NCBI GenBank assembly: GCA_051000715.1
Contig: JBPCOB010000240.1
Location: 1 to 5,415 of the forward strand
Direction of reading: 5' to 3'
DNA: 5,415 nt
Origin: JBPCOB01 sp051000715
GTDB taxonomy: Bacteria > Actinomycetota > Actinomycetes > JALYNC01
Shown here piece after piece: positions 1 to 5,269 of the stretch. The notes beneath the pieces are model-generated. The model was given only the letters and a program-made list of their open reading frames with translations, did no database searches and was not told the DNA's origin. The number at the start of each line of letters is the position of its first letter. The stretch's first letter is position 1. A program made the position numbers and the translations under genes.

Positions 1-537
1 CTGCTGACGATGCCAGGCCTGGACCGGGCGACGGCCGCTCGGGTCGAGCGCAACCGGCCCAACTGGACCGCCGCGGCGGCGGCCGCGCTCGTCGTCGTCT
101 GCGTGGTTGCGGGCGTCCAGTTGCTGCGTTCGTCCGGAGGGCCACCGCGCACCCCCGTCACCGCACCCCGCCTGACCGGCTCTGGCACGACGTCGGCCCC
201 GCCATCGGTCCCGTCGTCCGAACGCCCGTCGCCCACGCCGAGTGACGTCTTGGCGCTCGTCGACCCCAACGTCGTGACCGTCGAGGTGCGCATCACCGGC
301 GACAAGAGCTGGGTCAGCATCACGGACTCCACTCGAACCCTGCGCTTTCAAGGGGTCCTGGGCGCAGGTACGACGCGGGTCTTCCGCGACCCCAAGCAGC
401 TGCGGCTGACGATCGGCAACGCCGGCGCGGTCGATCTCGTCGTCAACGGCCGGGACCTCGGTCCGCCCGGCCCGCCGGGCGCGGTCACCCACGTGGTGTT
501 CAACCAGGGGGACCCGGCGGTCGGCTCCGTCGGCTGA
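1..537 (+). CDS. RodZ-like membrane protein with DUF4115-type C-terminal domain (5' end cut off)
   Basis: The reading frame is open from the first base, so the gene begins outside the window; the ATG at 10 is most likely internal. The visible 178 residues contain a short basic cytoplasmic stretch (ARVERNRPNW), one transmembrane helix at about visible residues 23-42 (alanine/valine rich, ending GVQLL), a Ser/Thr/Pro-rich linker of about 40 residues, and a compact beta-rich domain. That domain has the hallmarks of the RodZ C-terminal (DUF4115) family: KSWVSITD, then GVLGAGTT, then LRLTIGNAGAVDLVVNGRDLG. In this family a cytoplasmic Xre-type helix-turn-helix domain precedes the membrane helix; here it would lie upstream, unseen. 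RodZ links the cytoskeleton to envelope synthesis in rods; the role of actinobacterial versions is less clear. In related genomes this gene sits between ftsK and rimO. The domain call is strong; the precise function is inferred. Confidence 0.82.
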   Translation: MLTMPGLDRATAARVERNRPNWTAAAAAALVVVCVVAGVQLLRSSGGPPRTPVTAPRLTGSGTTSAPPSVPSSERPSPTPSDVLALVDPNVVTVEVRITGDKSWVSITDSTRTLRFQGVLGAGTTRVFRDPKQLRLTIGNAGAVDLVVNGRDLGPPGPPGAVTHVVFNQGDPAVGSVG

Positions 538-545
538 TCCCTCGC

Positions 546-567
546 GGCCGGGCGGCCGGCCGGGCGG
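546..567. repeat. 10-base direct repeat in the spacer before rimO
   Basis: GGCCGGGCGG occurs at 546-555 and again at 558-567, separated by two bases. It lies 8 bases after the stop of the RodZ-like gene. The core GCCGGGCG of either copy can pair with GCCCGGC-containing sequence at 582-589, so the repeat may simply be alternative left arms of a stem-loop. In a genome this GC-rich, such short repeats can also arise by chance. Confidence 0.5.
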
Positions 568-589
568 TGTCCCGGGTCGTACGCCCGGC
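559..589 (+). terminator. GC-rich stem-loop after the RodZ-like gene, possible terminator
   Basis: GCCGGGCG at 559-566 is perfectly complementary to CGCCCGGC at 582-589, giving an 8-base-pair stem with a 15-base loop. It starts 21 bases after the upstream stop codon. There is no run of T after it, so it is not a classic Rho-independent terminator, but U-tract-poor hairpins are commonly proposed as terminators in actinobacteria. It ends exactly where the proposed rimO -10 element begins, so it would separate the two transcription units. Moderate to low confidence in function; the pairing itself is seen directly. Confidence 0.4.
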
Positions 590-602
590 TACCCTCAGCG
601 CA
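590..602 (+). promoter_or_regulatory. Possible leaderless sigma-70-type promoter for rimO
   Basis: TACCCT at 590-595 fits the TANNNT -10 pattern of the actinobacterial housekeeping sigma factor and ends 6 bases before the A of the rimO ATG at 602. That spacing would put the transcription start on the start codon itself, as in leaderless mRNAs. No Shine-Dalgarno-like sequence is present in the bases before the ATG (CTCAGCGC), which agrees with this. The -35 region is poor: around 566-572 only GTGTCC resembles the consensus weakly. Confidence 0.38.
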
Positions 603-2080
603 TGCCCCAGCGCGGAAAGGTTGCCCTCGTCACGCTGGGGTGCGCCCGCAACGAGGTGGACAGCGAGGAGCTCGCCGGCCGGCTGGCCGCCAGCGGCTGG
701 CGACTGGTGGCGGACGCGGCCCGGGCCGACGCGGTGCTCGTCAACACTTGCGGTTTCATCGAGGCGGCCAAGAAGGACTCGATCGACACGCTGCTGTCGG
801 CTGCCGATCTCAAGGGTGCCGGGGGACCTCGGGCGGTGGTGGCCGTCGGCTGCCTGGCCGAGCGGTACGGCGAGTCGCTGGCGAGCGCGCTGCCGGAGGC
901 GGACGCCGTCCTTGGCTTCGACGACTACGCCGCGATCGGTGACCGGCTCGACGACGTACTGGCCGGCCGTCCACCGGCACCGCGCCGGCCGGTGGACCGC
1001 CGGACGCTGCTCCCACTCACGCCGGTACGCCGCTCCGGCACCACCGGCGTCGCAGTGCCCGGCCACGGGCAGCCGGTCGAGGAAGAGGTGGCCCGTGGCC
1101 CCGCGTCCGGTCCGCGGTTGCTGCGTCGGCGGCTTTCCGGCGGAATCGTCGCACCGCTGAAGCTGGCGTCGGGCTGCGACCGGCGGTGCGCGTTCTGCGC
1201 GATCCCGTCCTTCCGCGGCTCGTTCGTCTCCCGGCCGCCGGCTGATGTGCTGGCCGAGGCCCAGTGGCTGGCCGAGACAGGCGTACGGGAGCTGGTGCTG
1301 GTCAGTGAGAACTCGACGTCCTACGGCAAGGACCTCGGCGACCTCCGGCTGCTCGACGCTTTGCTGCCCAAGCTGGCCGCGGTCCCTGGGATCGTGCGGG
1401 TGCGGGTGTCCTATCTGCAGCCGGCCGAGCTTCGACCGTCGCTGGTGCTGGCGCTCACCGGCACGCCCGGCGTCGCGCCGTACTTCGACCTGTCCTTCCA
1501 GCACTCCAGCGGACCGCTGCTGCGACGGATGCGCCGCTTCGGCGACACCGACCGCTTCCTCACCCTGCTGGAGTCGGTACGCCGGGGCGCGCCGGAAGCC
1601 GGCATACGGTCCAACTTCATCGTGGGTTTTCCGGGCGAGAAGCGGGCCGACGTCGCCGAGCTGGAGCGCTTCCTGTCCGGCGCCCGGCTGGACGCGGTGG
1701 GCGTCTTCGGCTACTCCGACGAGGACGGTACCGAGGCGGCCGGGCTGCCGGCCAAGTGCCGGGCGCCCGTCATCGCCCGCCGGCTCGACCGGATCAGCCG
1801 GCTGGCCGAGGAGCTGACCGCCCAGCGGGCGCAGGAGCGGATCGACTCGTCCGTCGAGGTGCTCGTGGAATCGCTCGACGGAGCGGCCGCCGAGGGGCGC
1901 GCGGCGCACCAGGCGCCGGAGGTGGACGGGACGACCACCCTGGTGCCCTGCCCGGGGGCTGGGTTGCGGGTCGGTGACCTGGTACGTGCGGTCGTGACAG
2001 GTGCCAGCGGTGTCGACCTGGTCGCCCGTCCGGTCGAGGTGATGGTCAGGGCCGCCGATCCGCTGGTGGCGCTACGGTGA
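602..2080 (+). CDS. rimO: Ribosomal protein S12 methylthiotransferase RimO
   Basis: RimO is a cytoplasmic radical-SAM enzyme that adds a methylthio group to the conserved aspartate of ribosomal protein S12. The 492-residue product has the expected three parts. The N-terminal UPF0004 domain carries the three cysteines that bind the second iron-sulfur cluster: C14 (TLGCARNEVDSE), C50 (VNTCGFIEAAKKDSID) and C84 (VAVGCLAERYG). The radical-SAM domain has CxxxCxxC at C192, C196 and C199 (SGCDRRCAFCAIPSFRG), followed by PYFDLSFQHSS, RRFGDTDRF and SNFIVGFPGE. A TRAM domain fills about residues 413-480. The start motif and S12-type signatures (SFRG, QHSS) separate it from MiaB, the tRNA-modifying relative. 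It is longer than the roughly 440-residue proteobacterial form because of a Pro/Arg-rich linker at about residues 120-185, as in other actinobacteria. The ATG start puts the first cysteine motif at the usual place. It overlaps pgsA by GTGA. Confidence 0.95.
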   Translation: MPQRGKVALVTLGCARNEVDSEELAGRLAASGWRLVADAARADAVLVNTCGFIEAAKKDSIDTLLSAADLKGAGGPRAVVAVGCLAERYGESLASALPEADAVLGFDDYAAIGDRLDDVLAGRPPAPRRPVDRRTLLPLTPVRRSGTTGVAVPGHGQPVEEEVARGPASGPRLLRRRLSGGIVAPLKLASGCDRRCAFCAIPSFRGSFVSRPPADVLAEAQWLAETGVRELVLVSENSTSYGKDLGDLRLLDALLPKLAAVPGIVRVRVSYLQPAELRPSLVLALTGTPGVAPYFDLSFQHSSGPLLRRMRRFGDTDRFLTLLESVRRGAPEAGIRSNFIVGFPGEKRADVAELERFLSGARLDAVGVFGYSDEDGTEAAGLPAKCRAPVIARRLDRISRLAEELTAQRAQERIDSSVEVLVESLDGAAAEGRAAHQAPEVDGTTTLVPCPGAGLRVGDLVRAVVTGASGVDLVARPVEVMVRAADPLVALR

Positions 2081-2781
2081 CCCGCGGCGAGGCGATGGGT
2101 GGGTCCGCCCGGGTGGCCGGCGGGACGGTGCCCGGCCCGGCGCACGAGATGACAGTGCCGGCGCTGCGACCGGTCGGCGTACGCAATCTCGCCAACGCGC
2201 TCACGATGCTGCGGTTGTTGTTGGTGCCGTTCTTCGTCGTCCTGCTGGTTCGCCCCGATGCCTCGACCGGCTCCCGGGTGGCCGCGCTGCTGGTCTTCGC
2301 CGTGGCCTCGGCGACCGACCGGATCGACGGTGACATCGCCCGTCGCCGCGGCCTGGTCACCGAGTTCGGCACGATCGCCGACCCGATCGCCGACAAGGCG
2401 CTGACCGGGGCCGCCTTTCTCGGACTTTCGGCGCTGGGCGAGCTGGCCTGGTGGGTGACCGTGGTCGTGCTGGTCCGCGAGATCGGCGTGACCCTGCTGC
2501 GGTTCTTCGTGATCCGGCACGGCGTCATCCCGGCCAGCCGCGGGGGCAAGGTCAAGACGTTGCTCCAGACCCTCGCCGTGGGACTGTACGTGCTGCCGCT
2601 CTCGGGCTGGCCGGCCACCGGGCGGGCGCTGCTGATGGCGGCGGCCGTTGCGGTGACCGTCGTGACCGGGGCGGACTACATCGTCCGGGCCGTCAAGCTG
2701 CGCCGCACCAGCGCGCGGGCGGTTCTCAAGCGGCGGCGGGCCGTCCAGGGTGTGATGGAGCGCACCGCCGGCACCCGGTGA
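2077..2781 (+). CDS. pgsA: CDP-alcohol phosphatidyltransferase, probable phosphatidylglycerophosphate synthase PgsA
   Basis: This integral membrane enzyme is expected to transfer a phosphatidyl group from CDP-diacylglycerol to glycerol-3-phosphate, making phosphatidylglycerophosphate, the precursor of phosphatidylglycerol and cardiolipin. The full family motif DxxDGxxARx8GxxxDxxxD is present without change: D81, D84, G85, A88, R89, G98, D102, D106 (ATDRIDGDIARR, then FGTIADPIADK). NLANALTMLRLLLVP at about 37-51 is the typical entry to the first membrane helix; further hydrophobic segments lie at about 44-58, 66-80, 110-138, 161-177 and 183-205. The C-terminal tail (about 207-234) is strongly basic and probably cytoplasmic. 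I chose GTG at 2077 because it overlaps the rimO stop as GTGA. This gives about 35 residues before the conserved region; in-frame ATGs at 2095 and 2149 are alternatives. The acceptor alcohol cannot be proven from motifs alone, and actinobacteria have several paralogues, but the rimO-pgsA-cinA order favours PgsA. Confidence 0.9.
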   Translation: MTRGEAMGGSARVAGGTVPGPAHEMTVPALRPVGVRNLANALTMLRLLLVPFFVVLLVRPDASTGSRVAALLVFAVASATDRIDGDIARRRGLVTEFGTIADPIADKALTGAAFLGLSALGELAWWVTVVVLVREIGVTLLRFFVIRHGVIPASRGGKVKTLLQTLAVGLYVLPLSGWPATGRALLMAAAVAVTVVTGADYIVRAVKLRRTSARAVLKRRRAVQGVMERTAGTR

Positions 2782-4034
2782 GGGTCGAGCTGCTCGCCGT
2801 GGGCACCGAGCTGCTGCTCGGCGACATCGTCAACACCAACGCGGCCTGGCTCGGGCAGCGACTGGCGGCTGCCGGCCTCGACGTCACCACCAGCGTGGTG
2901 GTCGGCGACAACATCGGGCGGATCGCGGCCGCGGTCTCGGCCGGGCTCGACCGTGCCGACGCCGTTGTCATCACCGGCGGCCTGGGCCCGACCCAGGACG
3001 ACCTGACCCGCGAGGCGCTGGCCACGCTCGCCGGCGTGCAGCTGGTGCGCGACGCCAGACTCGAACGCGCGCTCCGGAACCGGTACGCCGGGTGGGGTCG
3101 CCAGGTGGCCGCGCGCAACTACCGGCAGGCCGACCGGCCGGCCGGCGCGGACGCCCTGCCCAACGAACGTGGCTCGGCGCCGGGACTGCGCCTGGAGCTC
3201 GCCGCCGGCGTGGCGTACGCGCTGCCCGGCGTACCGCACGAGATGGAGGCCATGTTCACGGCGTCGGTGCTGCCCGCCCTGCTGGAGCGTGCCGGCGAGC
3301 CAGCGGTGATCGTCTCTCGAGTCCTTCGGGTCGCCGGTATGTGGGAGTCCACGGTGGCCGACGCCCTCAGCGGGCTGGTGGACGCCCTCGAGCCGACCGG
3401 CAACCCGACGATCGCCTTCCTGGCCGGCGGCGGAGAGGTCCGGGTGCGCATCACCGCGAAAGCGGCCAGTCGCACCGCCGCCGCTGCGCTCGTGCACCCG
3501 GTCGAGCGGACCGCCCGGTCCTTGCTGGGCGCGAATGTCTACGGCGCGGACGAGGACACGCTGCCGTCCGTGGTGCACCGGCTGTTGCTCGAGCGGGCGG
3601 CGACCGTGGCGGTGGCGGAGTCGCTCACCGGCGGCCTGCTGGGTGCGCGACTGACCGAGGTGGCCGGCTCCTCGGCGACCTTTCGCGGCGGCGTCGTGGC
3701 TTACGCCACGGAGCTCAAGGAGCACTTGCTGGGCGTACCGGCGAGGACGCTGGAGGGCGCCGGCGCGGTGTCGGAAGCCGCCGCGGTAGCGATGGCCGAG
3801 GGCGTCCGGGCGCGGCTGGGTTCGGCGTACGGGCTGTCGGTGACGGGCGTGGCCGGGCCGGACGAACAGGAGGGCAAGCCGGTCGGCACCGTCTTCGTGG
3901 GGATGGCCGGACCGCAGGGGAGCACCGCCGCCGCTCGCCGGCTCTCCGGCGACCGGGCCCGGGTCCGCACCTTGGCGGCGGGAGTGGCGCTCGATCTGCT
4001 GCGCCGGCACCTGATCGGGGAACCTGTGGAGTGA
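2778..4034 (+). CDS. cinA: CinA family protein, nicotinamide-nucleotide amidase
   Basis: This is a full-length two-domain CinA of 418 residues. The N-terminal MoCF-like (molybdopterin-binding fold) domain, about 1-170, shows ELLAVGTELLLGDIVNTN, ITGGLGPTQDD (65-75) and YALPGVPHEM (147-156); in CinA proteins this domain acts as an ADP-ribose/NAD-related pyrophosphatase. The C-terminal PncC-like domain, about 260-412, shows AVAESLTGGLLGARLTEVAG with S282 at the catalytic serine position, FRGGVVAYATELKEHLLGV (Y309, K314) and LSVTGVAGPD (T356), and should deamidate nicotinamide mononucleotide to nicotinate mononucleotide for NAD recycling. The GTG at 2778 overlaps the pgsA stop as GTGA and puts the protein start exactly at the conserved family N-terminus (VRVELLAVGTE). 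The open frame continues further upstream to 2451, but that extension lies inside pgsA and has no CinA similarity. Despite the name (competence-inducible), nothing here indicates a competence role. Confidence 0.94.
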   Translation: MRVELLAVGTELLLGDIVNTNAAWLGQRLAAAGLDVTTSVVVGDNIGRIAAAVSAGLDRADAVVITGGLGPTQDDLTREALATLAGVQLVRDARLERALRNRYAGWGRQVAARNYRQADRPAGADALPNERGSAPGLRLELAAGVAYALPGVPHEMEAMFTASVLPALLERAGEPAVIVSRVLRVAGMWESTVADALSGLVDALEPTGNPTIAFLAGGGEVRVRITAKAASRTAAAALVHPVERTARSLLGANVYGADEDTLPSVVHRLLLERAATVAVAESLTGGLLGARLTEVAGSSATFRGGVVAYATELKEHLLGVPARTLEGAGAVSEAAAVAMAEGVRARLGSAYGLSVTGVAGPDEQEGKPVGTVFVGMAGPQGSTAAARRLSGDRARVRTLAAGVALDLLRRHLIGEPVE

Positions 4035-4045
4035 CGGGCGGTGTT
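4019..4045 (+). promoter_or_regulatory. Possible ECF sigma (SigR/SigE-like) promoter for clgR
   Basis: GGAAC at 4019-4023 and GTT at 4043-4045 are separated by 19 bases. This resembles the GGAA(T/C)-N18-19-GTT pattern recognised by actinobacterial stress ECF sigma factors such as SigR and SigE. The -35-like part lies in the last codons of cinA and the -10-like part just after its stop, so a transcript would start about 100 bases before clgR. Control of clgR by stress sigma factors is known in mycobacteria (SigE). The match is short and could be chance. Confidence 0.35.
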
Positions 4046-4108
4046 AGCCAGGACGGGCCTCCCGGGCGAGATGACGCGTCCGTGGGGTCGGATGTGGGTG
4101 GCCGCCGG

Positions 4109-4114
4109 TACGGT
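4109..4114 (+). promoter_or_regulatory. Possible housekeeping -10 element upstream of clgR
   Basis: TACGGT fits TANNNT and would give a start near 4121, leaving a leader of about 33 bases with the strong ribosome binding site of clgR. No convincing -35 hexamer is found 17-19 bases upstream (the bases there are G-rich), which would suit an activator-dependent promoter. Weak evidence. Confidence 0.25.
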
Positions 4115-4140
4115 GGAGAAGCGTCCAACGGACCGAAGTC

Positions 4141-4146
4141 GGAGGG
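4141..4146 (+). promoter_or_regulatory. Strong ribosome binding site of clgR
   Basis: GGAGGG lies 7 bases before the ATG at 4154. It is the best Shine-Dalgarno match in the window: the other genes either start within 4-base overlaps (pgsA, cinA), appear leaderless (rimO), or have no clear site (nei). It fixes the clgR start and indicates independent, efficient translation. Confidence 0.75.
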
Positions 4147-4153
4147 ACACCGC

Positions 4154-4450
4154 ATGGTGCTGCTGCGCAGCCAGCTCGGCGAGGCGCTTCGGCGTATCCG
4201 ACAGCGCCAGGGGCGCAGCTTGCGCGAGGTCAGCGCGGCCGCCCGGGTGTCGCTGGGCTACCTGTCCGAGGTCGAGCGTGGGCAGAAGGAGGCCTCCTCC
4301 GAGCTGCTCGCGGCGATCTGTACGGCTCTCGGCGTGCCGCTGTCGGAAGTGTTGCGCGAGGTCAGCGACGGGCTTGCGGTGCTCGAGACCCCGGTCGCTC
4401 CGGTGGTTGGACTTCGAGCTGGTAACCCACCCGTGGTGGCCGCGGCGTAG
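4154..4450 (+). CDS. clgR: ClgR, Xre-family activator of Clp protease genes
   Basis: ClgR is a small cytoplasmic DNA-binding protein that switches on clpP1P2, clpC and related proteolysis genes in actinobacteria. The 98-residue product is almost entirely an Xre/Cro helix-turn-helix domain, about residues 7-67. The family signature is nearly unchanged: RQRQGRSLREVSAAARVSLG (17-36) followed by YLSEVERGQKEASSELLAAI (36-55), with the recognition helix in VSLGYLSEVERG. After the domain, LSEVLREVSDGLAVLE is also typical. The start is set by the GGAGGG site; the frame stays open far upstream, but that is a shadow of cinA. The protein ends PPVVAAA; ClgR proteins are known to be turned over by ClpP, and an alanine C-terminus resembles the ssrA-type signal. 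No CGC-N5-GCG operator, the known ClgR target core, was found in the 119 bases upstream, so self-activation is not supported here. Confidence 0.93.
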   Translation: MVLLRSQLGEALRRIRQRQGRSLREVSAAARVSLGYLSEVERGQKEASSELLAAICTALGVPLSEVLREVSDGLAVLETPVAPVVGLRAGNPPVVAAA

Positions 4451-4475
4451 CCGCGCAGCAGCGGGTTATGCCCGC
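4441..4475. terminator. Two adjacent hairpins between convergent clgR and nei, possible bidirectional terminator
   Basis: CGCGGC (4441-4446) pairs perfectly with GCCGCG (4450-4455) around a 3-base loop; GCGGG (4461-4465) pairs with CCCGC (4471-4475) around a 5-base loop. The first contains the clgR stop TAG (4448-4450, last base in the stem) and the second contains the nei stop (TTA at 4466-4468 on this strand) in its loop. Both face a 15-base gap between convergent genes, a natural place for transcription to end from both sides. There is no T-run on either strand, so efficiency is uncertain. Confidence 0.45.
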
Positions 4476-5263
4476 GCGGGTCCCGGTTGGCATCGGGGGC
4501 ACCAGAAGGTGAGCCGGGCGTAGCCGGGTGGTCCCTGCTCGGCCGCCGCGATCCGGGCGCCGCACCGCCGGCAGGGGCGGTCGGCCCGCCCGTAGACCCA
4601 GTGCTCGCGTCCGCGGCGCGTATCGCCGGTGGTGGACTGCTCCGGTACCGCCTTGTTGGCGGTCAGCAGCCGCCGGGCGAGCCGCACCACCTCCGCCAGG
4701 TCGTCGACGTCGACAACCCGCGTCCACGGGGAGCGGCCGCGCAGGAACAGCGTCTCGCACTTGTAGAGGTTGCCGATCCCGGCCAGCAGCCGCTGGTCGA
4801 GCAGCGCCTCTCCGATCTCGCGGGCGGGGTCCGCCCGTAGCCGGCGTAGGGACTGCGCCTCGTCCCAGTCGGCCCCCAGCAGGTCGGGACCGAGATGACC
4901 GACGATCTCGGACTCCTCGGCGGTTGCGACCAGCTCGAGAACCGGCAGCCGGTAGCCCACCACCAGCCAGTCGGCGTTCTCCAGCACCGCACGGACCTGC
5001 CAGTCCGGGCCACCGTGCCGGGCCTGACCCGGCCGGTAGAGGTGCCACGACCCGTCCATCCGCAGGTGGGAGTGCAGCGTGAGGCCGCCGTCCACTCGGG
5101 TCAGCAGGTGCTTGCCGCGGGCCACCACCTCGGAAACGGTGCGGCCGGCCAGGTCGGTGGTGGCCAGCCGCGGCACCCGGAAGTCGGTTCGGCGCAGCGG
5201 CCGGCCGGCCAGCGCCTCGTGCAGCCGGGCCGCCACCCGCCAGACCGTGTCGCCCTCGGGCAT
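4466..5263 (-). CDS. nei: Fpg/Nei-family DNA glycosylase / AP lyase (endonuclease VIII type)
   Basis: This base-excision-repair enzyme removes oxidised bases from DNA and cuts the strand by beta/delta elimination. The 265-residue protein starts MPEGDTVWR: P2 is the catalytic proline once Met is removed and E3 the catalytic glutamate. GDTVW rather than the ELPEVE of Fpg points to the Nei branch. K51 in ARGKHLL is the conserved beta-clamp lysine. The helix-two-turn-helix lies at about 150-175 (LLDQRLLAGIGNLYKCETLF, with N165). The C-terminal zinc finger has C231, C234, C255 and C258, preceded by HWVYGR and including R250. The gap between the cysteine pairs is 20 residues, longer than the 16 of E. 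coli Fpg and Nei, which I believe is usual in actinobacterial Nei proteins. It lies 6 bases after the lhr-like stop, with no clear ribosome binding site, so the two are probably cotranscribed. Mycobacterium tuberculosis has the same neighbours (Rv3296 lhr, Rv3297 nei). Confidence 0.94.
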   Translation of the reverse strand: MPEGDTVWRVAARLHEALAGRPLRRTDFRVPRLATTDLAGRTVSEVVARGKHLLTRVDGGLTLHSHLRMDGSWHLYRPGQARHGGPDWQVRAVLENADWLVVGYRLPVLELVATAEESEIVGHLGPDLLGADWDEAQSLRRLRADPAREIGEALLDQRLLAGIGNLYKCETLFLRGRSPWTRVVDVDDLAEVVRLARRLLTANKAVPEQSTTGDTRRGREHWVYGRADRPCRRCGARIAAAEQGPPGYARLTFWCPRCQPGPARA

Positions 5264-5269
5264 CGCGGC

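Noticed and set aside
500..1909. Long minus-strand open frame (469 codons) opposite rimO
   Set aside because: It is rich in Arg, Gly, Gln and Pro with no recognisable domain, and lies antisense to a gene with complete RimO motifs. High GC content makes long antisense frames common.
2451..2777. Upstream extension of cinA inside pgsA
   Set aside because: Out-of-frame reading of pgsA with no CinA similarity; the GTG at 2778 coincides with the conserved CinA N-terminus.
2676..4010. Long minus-strand open frame (444 codons) opposite cinA
   Set aside because: Composition is that of an antisense shadow and no family motif is visible; the plus strand carries the full set of CinA signatures.
4083..4133. 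Small inverted repeats TCCG-N6-CGGA (4079-4092) and GTCC-N3-GGAC (4123-4133) upstream of clgR
   Set aside because: Only four base pairs each, expected by chance in GC-rich DNA; no link to a known operator.
3092..4153. Extension of the clgR frame about 350 codons upstream
   Set aside because: This stretch is cinA read out of frame; the strong ribosome binding site at 4141-4146 and the family's usual length place the start at 4154.
4035..4153. ClgR autoregulatory operator (CGC-N5-GCG)
   Set aside because: I checked the CGC and GCG triplets in this gap and none have the required spacing.
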